From assembly GCA_964612145.1 (NCBI GenBank), contig CAZTBP010000018.1, forward strand, positions 1 to 64,000: DNA of 64,000 bases, in the 5' to 3' direction. The notes below the pieces were generated by a model, which was not told the origin of the DNA, ran no database searches, and saw nothing but the letters and a program-made list of their open reading frames with translations. The translations under genes were made by a program, and so were the position numbers. Below, piece after piece: positions 63,553 through 64,000 of the stretch. The stretch comes from JAGNLV01 sp964612145. GTDB taxonomy: Bacteria > Zixibacteria > MSB-5A5 > GN15 > FEB-12. The first letter of the stretch is position 1; each line of letters starts with the position of its first letter.

Positions 63553-64000
63553 TCGGACCTTTCTTTTTCAAAGACGGTGATGCTCCAGCCGGGACTCGTG
63601 ATGTCATCGTCGTCAGTAATTGTATCGGGGACGGTTGTACCCGGGCCGGCATATACTGTATCGGCGGAATCGAGGATTTTGCTATAGGCGCCGTCCGGCA
63701 GATCCATTGAGAACGACGCCTCCTCGTCATCGAAGTTCATAATATACAAAATTTCGTTATCGCCCTGGAAGCGCCGAACCGCCACGAGGCCGCTCTCGTC
63801 GTCGCCTGCTGCTTCGAGTGTGTCTTTGCTGAGGACACTCAGAGCCGGCTTCTCCTTTCGCAGTCGGATGAGTGCTTTGTAAAAATTCAGCAGGGCGGAA
63901 CTTTTCTCGTTCTCGACCCGGGTCCAATCGAGTTTTGACTGATTAAATGTCTCTTCGCTTTGCGGATCGGGTGGTTCCTCATCCCAGCCGAAGGCAGCAA
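63549..64000 (-). CDS. treZ: Malto-oligosyltrehalose trehalohydrolase, C-terminal part (runs off the window)
   Basis: Only the last 150 codons are present; the 5' end lies beyond 64000. AAFGWDEEPPDPQSEETFNQSKLDW is a TreZ signature, followed by NFYKALIRLRKEKPALS, VAVRRFQGDNEILYIMNF and a C-terminal beta domain. TreZ hydrolyses maltooligosyltrehalose to release trehalose, after TreY has made it. It overlaps the GH57 gene by four bases (ATGA), so the operon order is treZ, GH57, treY, malQ. The usual treX debranching gene is not seen here and may lie to the right. Confidence 0.9.
   Translation of the reverse strand, partial: AAFGWDEEPPDPQSEETFNQSKLDWTRVENEKSSALLNFYKALIRLRKEKPALSVLSKDTLEAAGDDESGLVAVRRFQGDNEILYIMNFDDEEASFSMDLPDGAYSKILDSADTVYAGPGTTVPDTITDDDDITSPGWSITVFEKERSE

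Overview
The window is 64 kb of moderately GC-rich bacterial chromosome (lines I sampled by eye are near 58% GC in core genes), densely coding on both strands. It most resembles an uncultured lineage of the Fibrobacteres-Chlorobi-Bacteroidetes (FCB) supergroup, with candidate phylum Zixibacteria as my best guess. The evidence is indirect: secreted proteins ending in a FlgD-like/type IX-type sorting domain with the NYPNPFNP motif (9583-11694, 47574-50297), dockerin-like tails on VCBS and subtilase proteins, an outer-membrane DUF5686 protein, LytS/LytTR signalling and LptF/LptG, which imply a diderm envelope. No rRNA or ribosomal protein gene is present to fix the taxonomy.

Layout. 0-9.3 kb: DUF5686 outer-membrane protein, HtrA protease, O-antigen-ligase-like membrane protein, a SnoaL-like gene broken by one stop codon, a YedF-like DsrE protein, an HI0933-type flavoprotein, a zinc ribbon and a secreted cupin. 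9.5-13.3 kb: a lower-GC stretch with a large secreted protein and a tyrosine recombinase interrupted by a stop codon, abutting the 3' end of tRNA-Lys(CTT), which looks like the scar of an integrative element. 13.6-24.2 kb: DUF4397 lipoprotein, DUF378 membrane protein, a MITE-like 149-bp element, a type III polyketide synthase, bacilliredoxin, superoxide dismutase, a HAD phosphatase, a LytS/LytTR two-component pair, a VCBS/thrombospondin-3/dockerin secreted protein, and an ankyrin protein. 24.4-28.8 kb: first RND efflux pair. 28.9-34.2 kb: DUF488, a secreted transglutaminase with a propeller-like N-terminus, the translationally coupled YhaM-FetA-FetB set, and tRNA-Ser(GGA). 34.4-42.5 kb: TPR protein, diaminopropionate ammonia-lyase, LptF-LptG-methyltransferase, an aspartase fused to a cyclic-nucleotide-binding domain, and a zinc alcohol dehydrogenase. 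42.5-47.3 kb: a truncated ABC exporter end and a second RND efflux operon with a consensus -10 box and a palindromic operator candidate. 47.5-56.8 kb: two secreted subtilases, then an anti-sigma-like soluble protein, an ECF-type sigma factor and a divergent TPR-CHAT protease. 56.8-64 kb: a four-gene translationally coupled glycogen/trehalose operon (treZ, GH57, treY, malQ).

The most interesting unit is the 50.8-56.8 kb group. A TPR-CHAT cysteine protease gene sits divergent from an ECF sigma factor and a small soluble protein with an anti-sigma-like N-terminus. The parts list resembles the output arm of type III-E CRISPR (TPR-CHAT protease Csx29, substrate Csx30, sigma factor), but no CRISPR array or cas gene is in the window. 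A protease-released sigma switch is my inference and is untested. The second standout is the cyclic-nucleotide-binding/aspartase fusion.
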